Shown here piece after piece: positions 23,687 to 36,212 of a stretch of DNA of 64,000 bases. This stretch comes from Myxococcales bacterium (GTDB lineage: Bacteria; Myxococcota_A; Polyangia; Polyangiales; Polyangiaceae). The number at the start of each line of letters is the position of its first letter. Position 1 is the stretch's first letter. Below the pieces are notes generated by a model. That model searched no databases, had not been told where the DNA came from, and worked only from the letters and a program-made list of their open reading frames with translations. Where the stretch lies: contig JAAZAA010000254.1 of the NCBI GenBank assembly GCA_012514535.1, positions 1 to 64,000 of the forward strand. The letters run 5' to 3'. Both the position numbers and the translations under genes were made by a program.

Positions 23687-26137
23687 TTACGGCGCCTCGA
23701 GCCGCAAGGGCAAGCGCAGGGCCTCCTCCGCGCGCTCCGGATCGTACAGGTAAGCGTAGGCGGCCCGGCTCGCGAGGACCCGCTTGGTGTAACGGCGCGT
23801 CTCCGAGAAGGGGATGAGCTCGACCCAGACGTCGAAGTCGACCTCCGGCCGCTCCCTGAGCCAGCGAGCCGGCCTCCCTGGTCCCGCGTTGTAGCCGGGG
23901 ATCGCCAGGAGCGGGTTCTTGGGGAAGCGCTCCGTGAAGCTGCTGAGCACGCGGCTTCCGAGGGCGATGTTCACCGCGGGCCGCTTCAGCGCGTGGGGTT
24001 GATAGGGCAGGCCGAGAGGCTGCGCGTAGGCTTTCGCCGTCGGCACGATGAGCTGCATCAAGCCGTAAGCCTTCGCGGGGCTCTCCGCGGCGGGATCGAA
24101 GGCGGACTCTTCCCGCATGATCGCGTAGATGAACCACTCGGGCACGCCGTTCTTGCCCGCCTCGCGCTCGACGATGGAGCGATGGGGGCGCGGGAACCCG
24201 AGCTCCCACGCCTTGCGCCAGTCTCCGGAGGGCCAGTGCGCGAACCAGTCCGTGAGCTGCCCGCGAGCGATCCCGTGGGAAGGTCCAGCCGCGCCGGCTC
24301 GCCCATAGAGCAAGGCGATGCCCCAAAGCAGCGAGGCATCCGGCGAGTCACCCTCTCCCTTGGGGAGCGCCGCGAGCTCTCGGCGGCCGCGCGCCACGTC
24401 CCCGACGCGCAGCAATTCCATGCCACGCCGGAAGGCGGGGTGGCGATACTCGCTGCGCATCGCGAAGGAGAACGGCCGCTCGGTCGCGCGACGCACGCCC
24501 TCCTCCAAGCTGGCCCGGGCTCGCTCGGGATCGAGAGCGTTCAGGCGCGAGTAGGCGTGGAGCATGTAATAGGACAGGGGCAGATCCCGCACGATGCCGG
24601 CGTACTCCTCCAGCGCGGCTTCCCGCTGCCCCAGCTCGTAGCGCGCCCGCGCGAGGAAGTAGCGCTCGCGCCCAGAGAACTCGTGCCCCCGCGCGCTGTC
24701 CTTGCTCCGCACCAGGGCCACGCCCCGCTCGAGCACCGACGCGGCGCCCGACCAGTCGTGTTTCTCGATCCGGCGCATGGCGAGCTCGAGGACGCCCTCC
24801 ATCGTCATGTCGCCGTTCGGGTAATCGGCGGGCATGCTCGCCAACAGCTCCGTGAAGCGCGCCTCGGCGCCCATGCGCAGGTAGCTCCGTGCCCGCAGCA
24901 GGCGCCCATCGTCGAGCAACGTGCTCTGCCCGCCCTCCTGCTCGAGCATCTCGTAGTAGCGCACCGCCTGGGCATGCTGGCCTCCGGACGCGGCGTATTT
25001 GCCCGCGACGTAGAGGAGCCGAGGGCGCAGATCCGCGTCGTCCCGGCACTGTCGGACCGCCGGGGCGAGCTCCTCGGAGGCGCGCGCCCACTGCCGCTGG
25101 CGCGCGAACACCTTGCCCCGGACGAAGGACAGCTTGCAGCCCACCGGGGACCACCTGTCGGACAGGCGCTGGATCAGAGCGTCGCTCGCGTCCAGGGCGT
25201 CGTCGAGGTGTCCCGTGTCGTGGAGCGCCTCCACGTGACGCAGCTCGACCTCCGGTTCCCGCGGACCTGCGAGGGCCGCTTCGCCCTCGGGGAGCAAGGC
25301 CGCGGCGCTCCTCTGCAGGGCCCGAGCCGCCCGGGCGCCGTCAGACGCAGGCGCGAGCCCCACCTCCGCGGCACGAGCATGCACCAGGATGGCGCGCGCC
25401 TCGGCTTCGCTGACGGCGCCAGCCTCGCGTGGTCGGCCCATCTCGTCGAGGACCCCGCGCGCCTGCAGCCGCGCGAGGAGGATCCGTGCCAGCGCTCGGT
25501 GAGCGTCCGCCGACGGCGCCGCCGAGACCTCCGCGCTCCACAGCTGGCCGGCGCGCTCCAGATCGCCCGTCCGCTCGGCGGCCTCCGCCAGGAGGGGCCG
25601 CAGTCCATTGCCGACGGGCCCCTCGAGGGGCACCTGCCCGAGGGCGGCCAGGGCCTGCGCGGGTTCGTCGACTTGAAGCCAGCACCGACCCGCGCCGAGG
25701 AGCGCATAGTGAGTGAGCTCCCAGGATACCTCGGACGCGTTCGTATAGGCCCGGGCAGCGGACTCACAGCGCCCCGACTCCTCCTCCAAACGCGCCAGGA
25801 GGTACTCCGCCCGAGCGCGCTCGACACCGCGCCACTCCGACCGCTCGAGCACCTCGCGGACACGCTCCGCCGCGACCGCCGTGTCGCCGGCGTCGATCGC
25901 TTCCCGTGCCGCCCGCAGCTCCGGAAGGGCGAGGAGCGGCGTGAACGCCTCCAGATCCAGCACCTCGTCGGGGGTCGCCTCCGCCGTCGTCGGGGCCTCA
26001 CCCGTCGCCGTCGTCTTGATCGCCAGGGGCTCCCCCGGCGCCTCGGGGCCAGTGAGCCGTGCGATGGAACACGCCCCCACCACCAGGCCCACCGCGGCGG
26101 ACCCGAGCTTCCAGGCTCGCCCCGACGGAACCTTCAT
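23687..26137 (-). CDS. Slt70-like soluble lytic transglycosylase lipoprotein
   Basis: The 816-residue protein starts at ATG 26137, chosen for GGAGGAG three bases upstream and because it yields a lipoprotein signal (AVGLVVGAC, Cys lipidated). A long alpha-helical superhelix rich in TPR-like repeats (about 90-620) forms the doughnut seen in Slt70. The C-terminal SLT domain (about 650-790) has MREESAFDP with catalytic Glu, KAYGLMQLIVPTAKAY, NIALGSRVLSSF and IPGYNAGPGR. It cleaves glycan strands exolytically. The ATG overlaps the stop of the coiled-coil gene (ATGA). Confidence 0.92.
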   Translation of the reverse strand: MKVPSGRAWKLGSAAVGLVVGACSIARLTGPEAPGEPLAIKTTATGEAPTTAEATPDEVLDLEAFTPLLALPELRAAREAIDAGDTAVAAERVREVLERSEWRGVERARAEYLLARLEEESGRCESAARAYTNASEVSWELTHYALLGAGRCWLQVDEPAQALAALGQVPLEGPVGNGLRPLLAEAAERTGDLERAGQLWSAEVSAAPSADAHRALARILLARLQARGVLDEMGRPREAGAVSEAEARAILVHARAAEVGLAPASDGARAARALQRSAAALLPEGEAALAGPREPEVELRHVEALHDTGHLDDALDASDALIQRLSDRWSPVGCKLSFVRGKVFARQRQWARASEELAPAVRQCRDDADLRPRLLYVAGKYAASGGQHAQAVRYYEMLEQEGGQSTLLDDGRLLRARSYLRMGAEARFTELLASMPADYPNGDMTMEGVLELAMRRIEKHDWSGAASVLERGVALVRSKDSARGHEFSGRERYFLARARYELGQREAALEEYAGIVRDLPLSYYMLHAYSRLNALDPERARASLEEGVRRATERPFSFAMRSEYRHPAFRRGMELLRVGDVARGRRELAALPKGEGDSPDASLLWGIALLYGRAGAAGPSHGIARGQLTDWFAHWPSGDWRKAWELGFPRPHRSIVEREAGKNGVPEWFIYAIMREESAFDPAAESPAKAYGLMQLIVPTAKAYAQPLGLPYQPHALKRPAVNIALGSRVLSSFTERFPKNPLLAIPGYNAGPGRPARWLRERPEVDFDVWVELIPFSETRRYTKRVLASRAAYAYLYDPERAEEALRLPLRLEAP

Positions 26138-26628
26138 GCGCTCCTCCCGGCGCTCCAGCGCGCCAACGCGCCTTCGGCCGCGTCCTCCTCCTCGGTCCGC
26201 GCTGCCCGTCCGGCCGCGAGTCGCACCCCTTCGCTCAGGCATCGCTCGACGGCTTCCTTCTTCCCGTGCGCCTCTGCGAGGGCGCGGCGGGCGTCGCGCA
26301 CCACCTTCTCGTCCCTGCGGAGCCGATCGAGGGCTTCGTCCCGCGCCCGCAGCAGCACCTCACCCCGACGCGCTGCTGCGGCCTGGTACTGCTCCTGACG
26401 GACCCACTCAGAAGCCCGACGCTCGCCGCTCCCGAGGCGTTCCTCCTCCGCGGCGACGGAGGCACGCACCTCTCCACGCCAGAGCTCGAGGGCGCGCTCC
26501 GCGACGGCGAGGTCCGCTCGCGCTCCTTCGAGGTCCTGCTCGGCTCGCGCGAGCTCCTGAGCACGGCTCCTGACGTCCGCGCTGCGCAGCTGAGCGAGCG
26601 CCGTGAGGGCGGTGCTCGTCCGGGGCAT
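26134..26628 (-). CDS. Small coiled-coil protein, FliJ/YscO-like in character
   Basis: The 164-residue protein starts at ATG 26628 (MPRTSTALTALAQLR). It is almost entirely charged helix with heptads (AQELARAEQDLEGARADLAV, ARDEALDRLRRDEKVVRDAR), the shape of FliJ/YscO stalk proteins or other coiled coils. No secretion genes adjoin, so that family assignment is only suggestive. It begins the reverse-strand operon and is tightly linked to the transglycosylase gene by a four-base overlap, so the two products may work together in the envelope. Confidence 0.55.
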   Translation of the reverse strand: MPRTSTALTALAQLRSADVRSRAQELARAEQDLEGARADLAVAERALELWRGEVRASVAAEEERLGSGERRASEWVRQEQYQAAAARRGEVLLRARDEALDRLRRDEKVVRDARRALAEAHGKKEAVERCLSEGVRLAAGRAARTEEEDAAEGALARWSAGRSA

Positions 26629-26775
26629 GGGCGGAACCCTAACCCCGGAGCCCAGAGCTGTCCAAAGCGCCGCCAGCACCCCGATCCCACGCCCGACCCC
26701 CGGACGGCATGGCTCGGAACGGCTCCGCGAGGCGGCCCCATTGCCCGCCGGTCCCCCGAGAGACAGCATCCCACC

Positions 26776-27603
26776 ATGTACGACGAGGGGGTGGGGGAAG
26801 TCGCTGAGCCCGCGGCCTTGGACGAGCCCGCGTACATCGTCCTCACGGCCGTCCACGCCTTTGAACGCCTCGATCTGCGGGTCATCGCCGCCCGCGCGGA
26901 TGGCTGGCTCAGCTCGTCCCCCACCACCGTGCGCCTCGCCGACGGCTCCTACTGCGTCTGCATGCGTTACGGGGTGGTCGTGTTCGTTGGCAGCTCGGAC
27001 ACCGCTCGCGAGGATTTCCTCGAGTTCCTCGGGGCCTGCGGCGCGGAGCGCAAGAGTCAGCCGGAGGTCGACGAGCTGCGCTTGCGCGTGCGCCCCGAGC
27101 GCGTCGACCGCATGGTCGCCGATACCCTCGAGATCCAGAGCACGTCCCTCTACCGCTTTCAGGTCATCGCCGAGGTACTGGCGCGGAGCGTCGTCCTGTC
27201 GAGCTACGAGGCCGTGCTGCGGGAGGCGGCGGATCTCGCGGAGCCCCTGGCTCGGGATCTGGCGGCCCGGGGGAACAGCCGTCATGCTGCACGCGAGCTG
27301 CTCCGCAGCATCGGCTCCGTGCTCCACATCCGCCAACAGCTCGTCGGCCGCGCCGAGGTCACCGAGAAGCCGGACCTCCTCTGGGATCACCCGGAGCTCG
27401 AGCGTCTCTTTCACCTCCTCAACGACGAGCTCGAGATCGTCGAACGCAACCTCGCTCTGGGCGCCAAGCTCGATCTGATCACCGAGACGGCGCGGACCGC
27501 CCTCGATCTGGTCCAGCACCGCGCCACCCTCCGCGTCGAGTGGTACATCGTGGCGCTCATCGTCGTGGAGATCGTGCTCTCCCTCGTCGACAGGTGGTTC
27601 TAA
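26776..27603 (+). CDS. RMD1/DUF155 family membrane-anchored protein
   Basis: The 275-residue protein starts at ATG 26776 (MYDEGVGEVAEPA). Features of the RMD1/YagE (DUF155) family are the N-terminal beta-rich part (SYCVCMRYGVVVFVG), the central helical region with SLYRFQVIAEVLARSVVLSSYE, and a C-terminal membrane helix (WYIVALIVVEIVLSLVDRWF). In yeast mitochondria RMD relatives act in translation and sporulation, and the bacterial role is unknown. It starts an operon with the C39-like, ATP-grasp and GCS2 genes; the next gene begins 11 bases after its stop. Confidence 0.7.
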   Translation: MYDEGVGEVAEPAALDEPAYIVLTAVHAFERLDLRVIAARADGWLSSSPTTVRLADGSYCVCMRYGVVVFVGSSDTAREDFLEFLGACGAERKSQPEVDELRLRVRPERVDRMVADTLEIQSTSLYRFQVIAEVLARSVVLSSYEAVLREAADLAEPLARDLAARGNSRHAARELLRSIGSVLHIRQQLVGRAEVTEKPDLLWDHPELERLFHLLNDELEIVERNLALGAKLDLITETARTALDLVQHRATLRVEWYIVALIVVEIVLSLVDRWF

Positions 27604-27614
27604 CCGACACATCC

Positions 27615-28360
<746 letters not shown>

Positions 28361-28364
<4 letters not shown>

Positions 28365-29824
28365 CCACCCTCATCGTCGTCGAGAACCCTCAGAGCTGGG
28401 CCCTCGAGGTGCCAGGCGCCGAGGTCGTCTCCGCCCGTGACTACCTGACCCGCTCCCGTTTCACCGGGCTCGGCCGCGCCACCGTGTTCAACCTGTGCCG
28501 CAGCTACGCCTACCAGTCGACGGGGTACTACGTCTCTCTCCTCGCCACCGCGCGCGGACACCGCCCCTTCCCCTCCGTGACGACGATCCAGGACCTGCGC
28601 CTCTCGCCGGTCGTCAAGATCGCCTCGGAGGAGCTCGATCGGATGCTGCAGTCGCTCCTCGCGCCGCTCAAGAGCGACACGTTCTCCCTCAGCATCTACT
28701 TCGGGCGGAACCTCGCCTCGCGCTACGATCGCCTGGCGCGGGCGCTCTTCAACTACTTCCCTGCCCCGCTGCTCCGCGCCGAGATGGTCCTGGCAGACCG
28801 CTGGCGCCTGCACAGCCTCCGCACCATCGCCGCCGACGAGATCCCTCCGACGCACCTGGACTTCGTCGCCGCCCAAGCGAAGCGGTTCTTCGCGCGCCCC
28901 AACGTGCCCGACCTGAAGCGCGCCCGCTACACCATCGCCATCCTCGTCAACCCCCAGGAGGTGGACGCGCCCTCCGACGCGAAGGCCATCGACCGCTTCG
29001 TGCGCGCCGCGCGTCGCCTCGGCATGCAAGCCCAGGTCATCGGCAGGGAAGACTACGGACGGATCGCCGAGTTCGACGGCCTCTTCATTCGTGAGACGAC
29101 CTCCGTCAACCACCACACCTACCGCTTCGCGTCGCGCGCCGCGGCGGAGGGCCTCGTCGTCATCGACGATCCGGAGTCGATCGTGCGCTGCAGCAACAAG
29201 GTGTACCAGGCAGAGATGATGCGGCGCCGTGGGATCCCGACGCCGCGCACCCTCGTCGTGCATCGGGAGAACGCGAAGGAGGTGGGCGCCGAGCTCGGCT
29301 TCCCCTGCGTGCTGAAGCGCCCCGACAGCTCCTTCTCCCTGGGCGTCGTGAAGGCGAACGACGAGCAGGAGCTGAAGGCCCACCTCGCCACCTTCTTCGC
29401 CCGCTCCGAGCTGATCGTGGCGCAGGAGTTCTTGCCGTCCCAGTTCGACTGGCGCATCGGCGTCCTCGACGGCACCCCGCTCCACGCCTGCCGCTATCAC
29501 ATGGTGCGCGGGCACTGGCAGATCCAAGTCGCGGAAGACACCACCAAGCGCCGCTATGGCCGCGTCGACACTCTCGGTCTCGACGAGACGCCGCCCGAAG
29601 CCATCGCCCTCGCCGTCCGGGCCGCGAACCAGGTGGGGCGCGGCTTCTACGGCGTGGACATCAAGGAGCTCGATGGACGCTTCGTCGTGATGGAAATCAA
29701 CGACAACCCGAGCGTCGAAGCCGGCTGCGAAGACGCCGTGCTCAAGGACGACCTCTACCTCGCCGTGATGCGCACGTTCTATCGCCGCTTCGAGGAGCGC
29801 GCCCGCGAGCTTCGCCCCATCTGA
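28361..29824 (+). CDS. RimK-like ATP-grasp ligase with N-terminal RLAN domain
   Basis: The 487-residue protein starts at GTG 28361, inside the end of the C39-like gene. Residues 1-185 match the RLAN (RimK-like ATP-grasp N-terminal) type: NLCRSYAYQSTGYYVSLLA, SVTTIQDLR and FSLSIYFGRN. Residues 190-480 are a RimK-type ATP-grasp: VIDDPESIVRCSNK, Lys319 in PCVLKRPDSSFSLGVV, VAQEFLPSQFDWRIGV, GVDIKEL and the metal site in MEINDNPSVEAG (E445, N447). It should join an acyl phosphate to an amine, adding an amino acid or peptide to a metabolite or protein. The acceptor is unknown. It is translationally coupled to the peptidase. Confidence 0.85.
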
Positions 29825-29891
29825 CGAGCTCCCCGGGTCGGCGCGCACGCGTCACCACGTTCTCCAGCGCCCGCCTTCGCCAGCGCGCCCC

Positions 29892-29933
29892 TTCCTACCG
29901 ACCCGTTCCTATCGGCCCGTTCCTATCGCCCTG
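29892..29933. repeat. 14-base tandem repeat between ATP-grasp and GCS2 genes
   Basis: The unit is TTCCTATCGGCCCG. Copies at 29892-29905, 29906-29919 and 29920-29933 differ by one to three bases. It lies in the 149-base gap that precedes the GCS2 gene. Confidence 0.75.
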
Positions 29934-29973
29934 CCCCGACGCTCCAGCCCAACGGCCCAGCCCCCCTTTTCCC

Positions 29974-31218
<1,245 letters not shown>

Positions 31219-31303
31219 TCCGACCGGCGCCGCCCGGCCCCGCACGCGCCGCCGCCGCTCCGCACAACGACGGCCTCGAGCTCAACGCCCCCCACGCCCC
31301 GAC

Positions 31304-31329
31304 GGCCGCCGCCACGATGGGCGGTGGCC
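31304..31329. terminator. Hairpin between convergent GCS2 and ctaF
   Basis: GGCCGCCGCC (31304-31313) pairs with GGCGGTGGCC (31320-31329), ten pairs with one G-T wobble and a six-base loop. It is 18 bases past the ctaF stop and 85 past the GCS2 stop, so it could terminate both. No U-tract follows. Confidence 0.5.
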
Positions 31330-31346
31330 CGGGGCTCACGCTCCGC

Positions 31347-32117
31347 TCACCCCTCGTCCGCGGCCTTCTTCACCGTCTCCCAGCTGTCGATCATGTCCTG
31401 ATACTCAGACCGGTCCGTCAAGGACATCGAGAGGAACAGCAACACGAACAGGAAGGACGACACGAACACGGTGACGTTGAACTTGCTGTCCCACAGCATG
31501 TGCATGAAGAACGCCATCACCATGCCCGCCTTGATGGTGGCGATGATCATGGCGACGATGAAGTTCCCCTGACTGCCGAGATCGATCGCCGTCACGGCGA
31601 CGGTGAGGATCGTCAGGATGATCAGGCCACCGAACACGCCGAACAGCAGGTTCAAGCTCGCCGTGTGGGCCAGGCCGTGCTCCGCCTCGCCCTGATGGCT
31701 CGTCCCCGCGTGCTCCCCGCCCTTCTCCTTCGCGGGCTGGGCCGACGCGGCCGCCGAGTCCGAATCCTGTGTGATCCCCGGCGCGGTGTCGACGGGAGCG
31801 GCGGCCTTGACCTCCTCCGACGAACCCGCGACGTCCGCAGGATCCTTCGCGTCGCCCGCTTCAGCCTTCTCCTCGGTCGCCGCCTCGGCGCGGTCCGCCC
31901 CCTTGGAGTCGTCTCCCGCTCCTGCCTCGGAGGATGCCTCTGCCGAGCCTTCCTCGCCCGCGGGACCTTCTTCCGCAGCAGCGCCTTCTGCCGCGGCGCC
32001 TTCCGCCTGGGCCTCGTCCGCGCGCTTGCCCTCGTCGGCGTTCTGGGTCGCCTCCTGGCGCGCCTCTTCGCCTTCGCCAGACTTCTCGTCGTCGGAACGC
32101 TTCTCTTCGTCAGCCAT
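31347..32117 (-). CDS. ctaF: Cytochrome c oxidase subunit IV (caa3) with acidic extension
   Basis: The 256-residue protein starts at ATG 32117 (MADEEKRSDDEK). The first 150 or so residues are an Ala/Glu-rich, disordered region. The last 100 hold three membrane helices of prokaryotic COX4: LNLLFGVFGGLIILTILTVAVTAI, FIVAMIIATIKAGMVMAFFMHML and FNVTVFVSSFLFVLLFLSM. Usual bacterial subunit IV is about 100 residues, so the extension doubles it. It is the last gene of the respiratory operon. It likely stabilises subunit III or oxidase assembly. Confidence 0.85.
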   Translation of the reverse strand: MADEEKRSDDEKSGEGEEARQEATQNADEGKRADEAQAEGAAAEGAAAEEGPAGEEGSAEASSEAGAGDDSKGADRAEAATEEKAEAGDAKDPADVAGSSEEVKAAAPVDTAPGITQDSDSAAASAQPAKEKGGEHAGTSHQGEAEHGLAHTASLNLLFGVFGGLIILTILTVAVTAIDLGSQGNFIVAMIIATIKAGMVMAFFMHMLWDSKFNVTVFVSSFLFVLLFLSMSLTDRSEYQDMIDSWETVKKAADEG

Positions 32118-32184
32118 GGTCGTTCTCGGGTTCCGTGGGGCCACTAGGGACCCCACGGAGGAGTCTTCAGATCAATCGCGGAGA

Positions 32185-33477
32185 TCAGTGGATGAGGTAG
32201 AGGAGGGGGAAGAGGTAGATCCAGATGAGATCGACCAAGTGCCAGTAGAGCGCCGTGAAATCGATCGGCCCGAAGTACTTCGGCCCGAACTTGCGTCGCC
32301 CCGCGCGCACCAGCATCCAAATCCACACGCCGATGCCGATGATGACGTGCACCCCGTGCAAGCCCGTCATGAAGAAGTAAATGCTGAAGAACACCCCCGC
32401 CTTCTTCGGACGCACGAGCTCGAAGGGCCCGTCTGCCTGACGCTGGAGCACCCCGGCACGCAGCAGGGGCGTCGCCTCCGCCGGCGTGAGCTTGCGGAGC
32501 TCGTTGGCCAGGAACACGTCGTCGTCCAGAATCGGCTCCTCCGCCGCGGGGGCGGGGGCCGGCGCTGGCGCAGCCACCGGGGCCGGCGCCGCGGGCGCCG
32601 CCTCTTCCGTCCCCTCCGCACCAGCCTCTGCGGCTTCGGCCGTGCCGGCCTCCTGAGTCGCGGGCTCCTGGGCGGCTTCCTGGGCCGGCGCCGGGGCGGC
32701 GCCTTCCTGAGCCGGCGCCTGCTGAGCCACAGCTTCCTGGGCGGTCGCCGCCTGGGTCGTCGTGGCCTGGGCAGCGCTTCCTTCCGCCGCCTCGGCGGGG
32801 GCCGCCGCCACCTGGTTCACCACCGGGACGAGCGCCAGAGGCTCTCCGTGAGGCACCTCCAGATCGACGGCCGCCGTCGCCTTCCGCGCCTCCAGCTTGG
32901 CCATGAGCCTCGTCATGGCCTCGGCCGCCTCGGGGTGCTTCTTCTTGAAGGCCTCGACCTCCCACACCTCGTGCTTCGGGTCGAAGTGCCTGCTCGGCAA
33001 CAGGCCGTCGTGGAACTTGTGGCTGTACTCGACGTACTTCACGCCCATGAACGTGAAGGCGCAGGCGATCGTGACCAGGATGTTGATCTTGACCAGCTTC
33101 TGCTGTCCGAGCTGCGCCGCGCGCACCGCCCAAGCTGCCGTGAGGCTGCTCAGGATGAGTACGACGGTGTTCAGCGCACCCATGTTGGTGTCGAGGTAGA
33201 AGTGCGCCCAGTAAAACACCTCCGGGTTCTGCGCCCGATAAATCGTGTAAGCGCAGAACAACCCCGAGAAGAACAGGATCTCCGTGACCAGGAACAGCCA
33301 GATGCCTAGCTTGCCGGAGTCGAACTGCTGCTGAGGTGAGTCGAAGTGATGCGCAACGTAAGGGTACTGCAGGGGCGCGCCGTGGCCGTGCCCCCCCTCC
33401 GCGTGACCATGGTCGTCGCCGTGGGACTTCGCGGCGTCCGCCACGCGCGCGCCCTCATTCGCTTTGCTTTCCATCAT
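32185..33477 (-). CDS. ctaE: Cytochrome c oxidase subunit III with a 200-residue insert
   Basis: The 430-residue protein starts at ATG 33477 (a second ATG follows at once). The family normally has about 200 residues with five to seven helices. Here the N-terminal half has a His-rich start (DDHGHAEGGHGHG), LGIWLFLVTEILFFSGLFC, NTVVLILSSLTAAWAVRAA and INILVTIACAFTFMGVKYVE. The C-terminal half has GVFFSIYFFMTGLHGVHVIIGIGVW and the final ALYWHLVDLIWIYLFPLLYL. Between them about 197 residues (DNA 32407-33000) form an Ala/Glu/Gln/Pro-rich, disordered insert absent from standard subunit III. The flanking halves are intact, so this is an insertion rather than a frameshift. Confidence 0.88.
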   Translation of the reverse strand: MMESKANEGARVADAAKSHGDDHGHAEGGHGHGAPLQYPYVAHHFDSPQQQFDSGKLGIWLFLVTEILFFSGLFCAYTIYRAQNPEVFYWAHFYLDTNMGALNTVVLILSSLTAAWAVRAAQLGQQKLVKINILVTIACAFTFMGVKYVEYSHKFHDGLLPSRHFDPKHEVWEVEAFKKKHPEAAEAMTRLMAKLEARKATAAVDLEVPHGEPLALVPVVNQVAAAPAEAAEGSAAQATTTQAATAQEAVAQQAPAQEGAAPAPAQEAAQEPATQEAGTAEAAEAGAEGTEEAAPAAPAPVAAPAPAPAPAAEEPILDDDVFLANELRKLTPAEATPLLRAGVLQRQADGPFELVRPKKAGVFFSIYFFMTGLHGVHVIIGIGVWIWMLVRAGRRKFGPKYFGPIDFTALYWHLVDLIWIYLFPLLYLIH

Positions 33478-33518
33478 CGATCCTGTTCCCAGGCTGGGAA
33501 AATCGAGTCCCCGCCGGC

Positions 33519-35186
<1,668 letters not shown>

Positions 35187-35196
35187 CGTGGAACTC

Positions 35197-36195
35197 CTAC
35201 TTCAGGGTCTTGATGTACTCGATCAGAGCAGTGAGCTGGTAATCCTCCAGCTTGCCTTTGTAGGTCGGCATGGAGGGCGGAAAGCCTTGCCGAATCCGCG
35301 CCTGCGGCTCGAGGATGGCTTCACGGAGATAGTTCTCGTCCACGACGACGCTCGTGCCGTCGGTCATGGCGTGCGTGGCGCCGAAGATACCCTTCCAGGT
35401 CGGCCCCACCTGGACGCTGCCGTCCACGGAATGGCAGGCCGCACAGCCCTGCCGCCGGTAAAGCTGCTCGCCGAGCTCGGCGGGCGGCATCTGCTTCTCC
35501 AAGTCCTGCGCCTGCTCGAGGAACGCCTCGAAGCCGCCGGGTTCATGGACGATGACCCGGCTCAGCATGTCCGAGTGGGCCGTCCCGCAGTACTCCGCAC
35601 AGAAGATGGGGTACGTGCCGGCCTCCGTGGCGTTGAACCACAGATCCGTGTAGCGCCCGGGCACCGCGTCCATCTTCACCCGGAATGCCGGGATGAAGAG
35701 GCTGTGCAGCACGTCCACGGCCTGGATGACGACGCGCACGTCGCGATCCTTCGGCACGTGCAGCTCCGTGTCCGTGTATCCGTTCGGGTAGGTGAAGAGC
35801 CAGCTCCACTTCTGCGCCTGGACGTGGACCTCCAGGGCCTCCTTCGGGACCGTGCGCAGGTTCACGTAGCCCTTGAAGCCCCACACGAAGATGGCGATGA
35901 CGAGGAACAACGGAATCACCGACCACGTAATCTCGAGGGCGGTGTTGTGCTCCGACGTCTTGTCCGCCAGCTCGTTCTCTTCGCGACCGCGCGCTCGGTA
36001 GCGCACGGCGAAGAGGATCATCACGGCGAAGATCGCAAAAGAGACTGCGGTCGAGAGCCAGAAGATGAAATCGTAAAGCCAGTCCACCTCCCCTGCGACC
36101 GTGGACGCAGGGAAAGGCATCCAGTAGTCCGGCGACGCGGGACTCTGAGGCTGCGGCGGCTGGGCCGCGATGTTCGCAATCAACGAGGAGCTCAT
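35197..36195 (-). CDS. ctaC: Cytochrome c oxidase subunit II fused to cytochrome c
   Basis: The 332-residue protein starts at ATG 36195 ([12 protein letters not shown]). Two membrane helices ([20 protein letters not shown] and [19 protein letters not shown]) precede the CuA cupredoxin domain, with its ligands in [13 protein letters not shown] and the His in [12 protein letters not shown]-terminal cytochrome c domain carries CAACH with a distal Met in SMPTYKG. This is the caa3 layout: electrons pass from the alternative complex III through the attached heme c to CuA. The usual lipobox is absent, and the N-terminus may be an uncleaved signal anchor. Confidence 0.95.
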   Translation of the reverse strand: MSSSLIANIAAQPPQPQSPASPDYWMPFPASTVAGEVDWLYDFIFWLSTAVSFAIFAVMILFAVRYRARGREENELADKTSEHNTALEITWSVIPLFLVIAIFVWGFKGYVNLRTVPKEALEVHVQAQKWSWLFTYPNGYTDTELHVPKDRDVRVVIQAVDVLHSLFIPAFRVKMDAVPGRYTDLWFNATEAGTYPIFCAEYCGTAHSDMLSRVIVHEPGGFEAFLEQAQDLEKQMPPAELGEQLYRRQGCAACHSVDGSVQVGPTWKGIFGATHAMTDGTSVVVDENYLREAILEPQARIRQGFPPSMPTYKGKLEDYQLTALIEYIKTLK

Positions 36196-36212
36196 GTGCA
36201 GTTCTCGACTAG

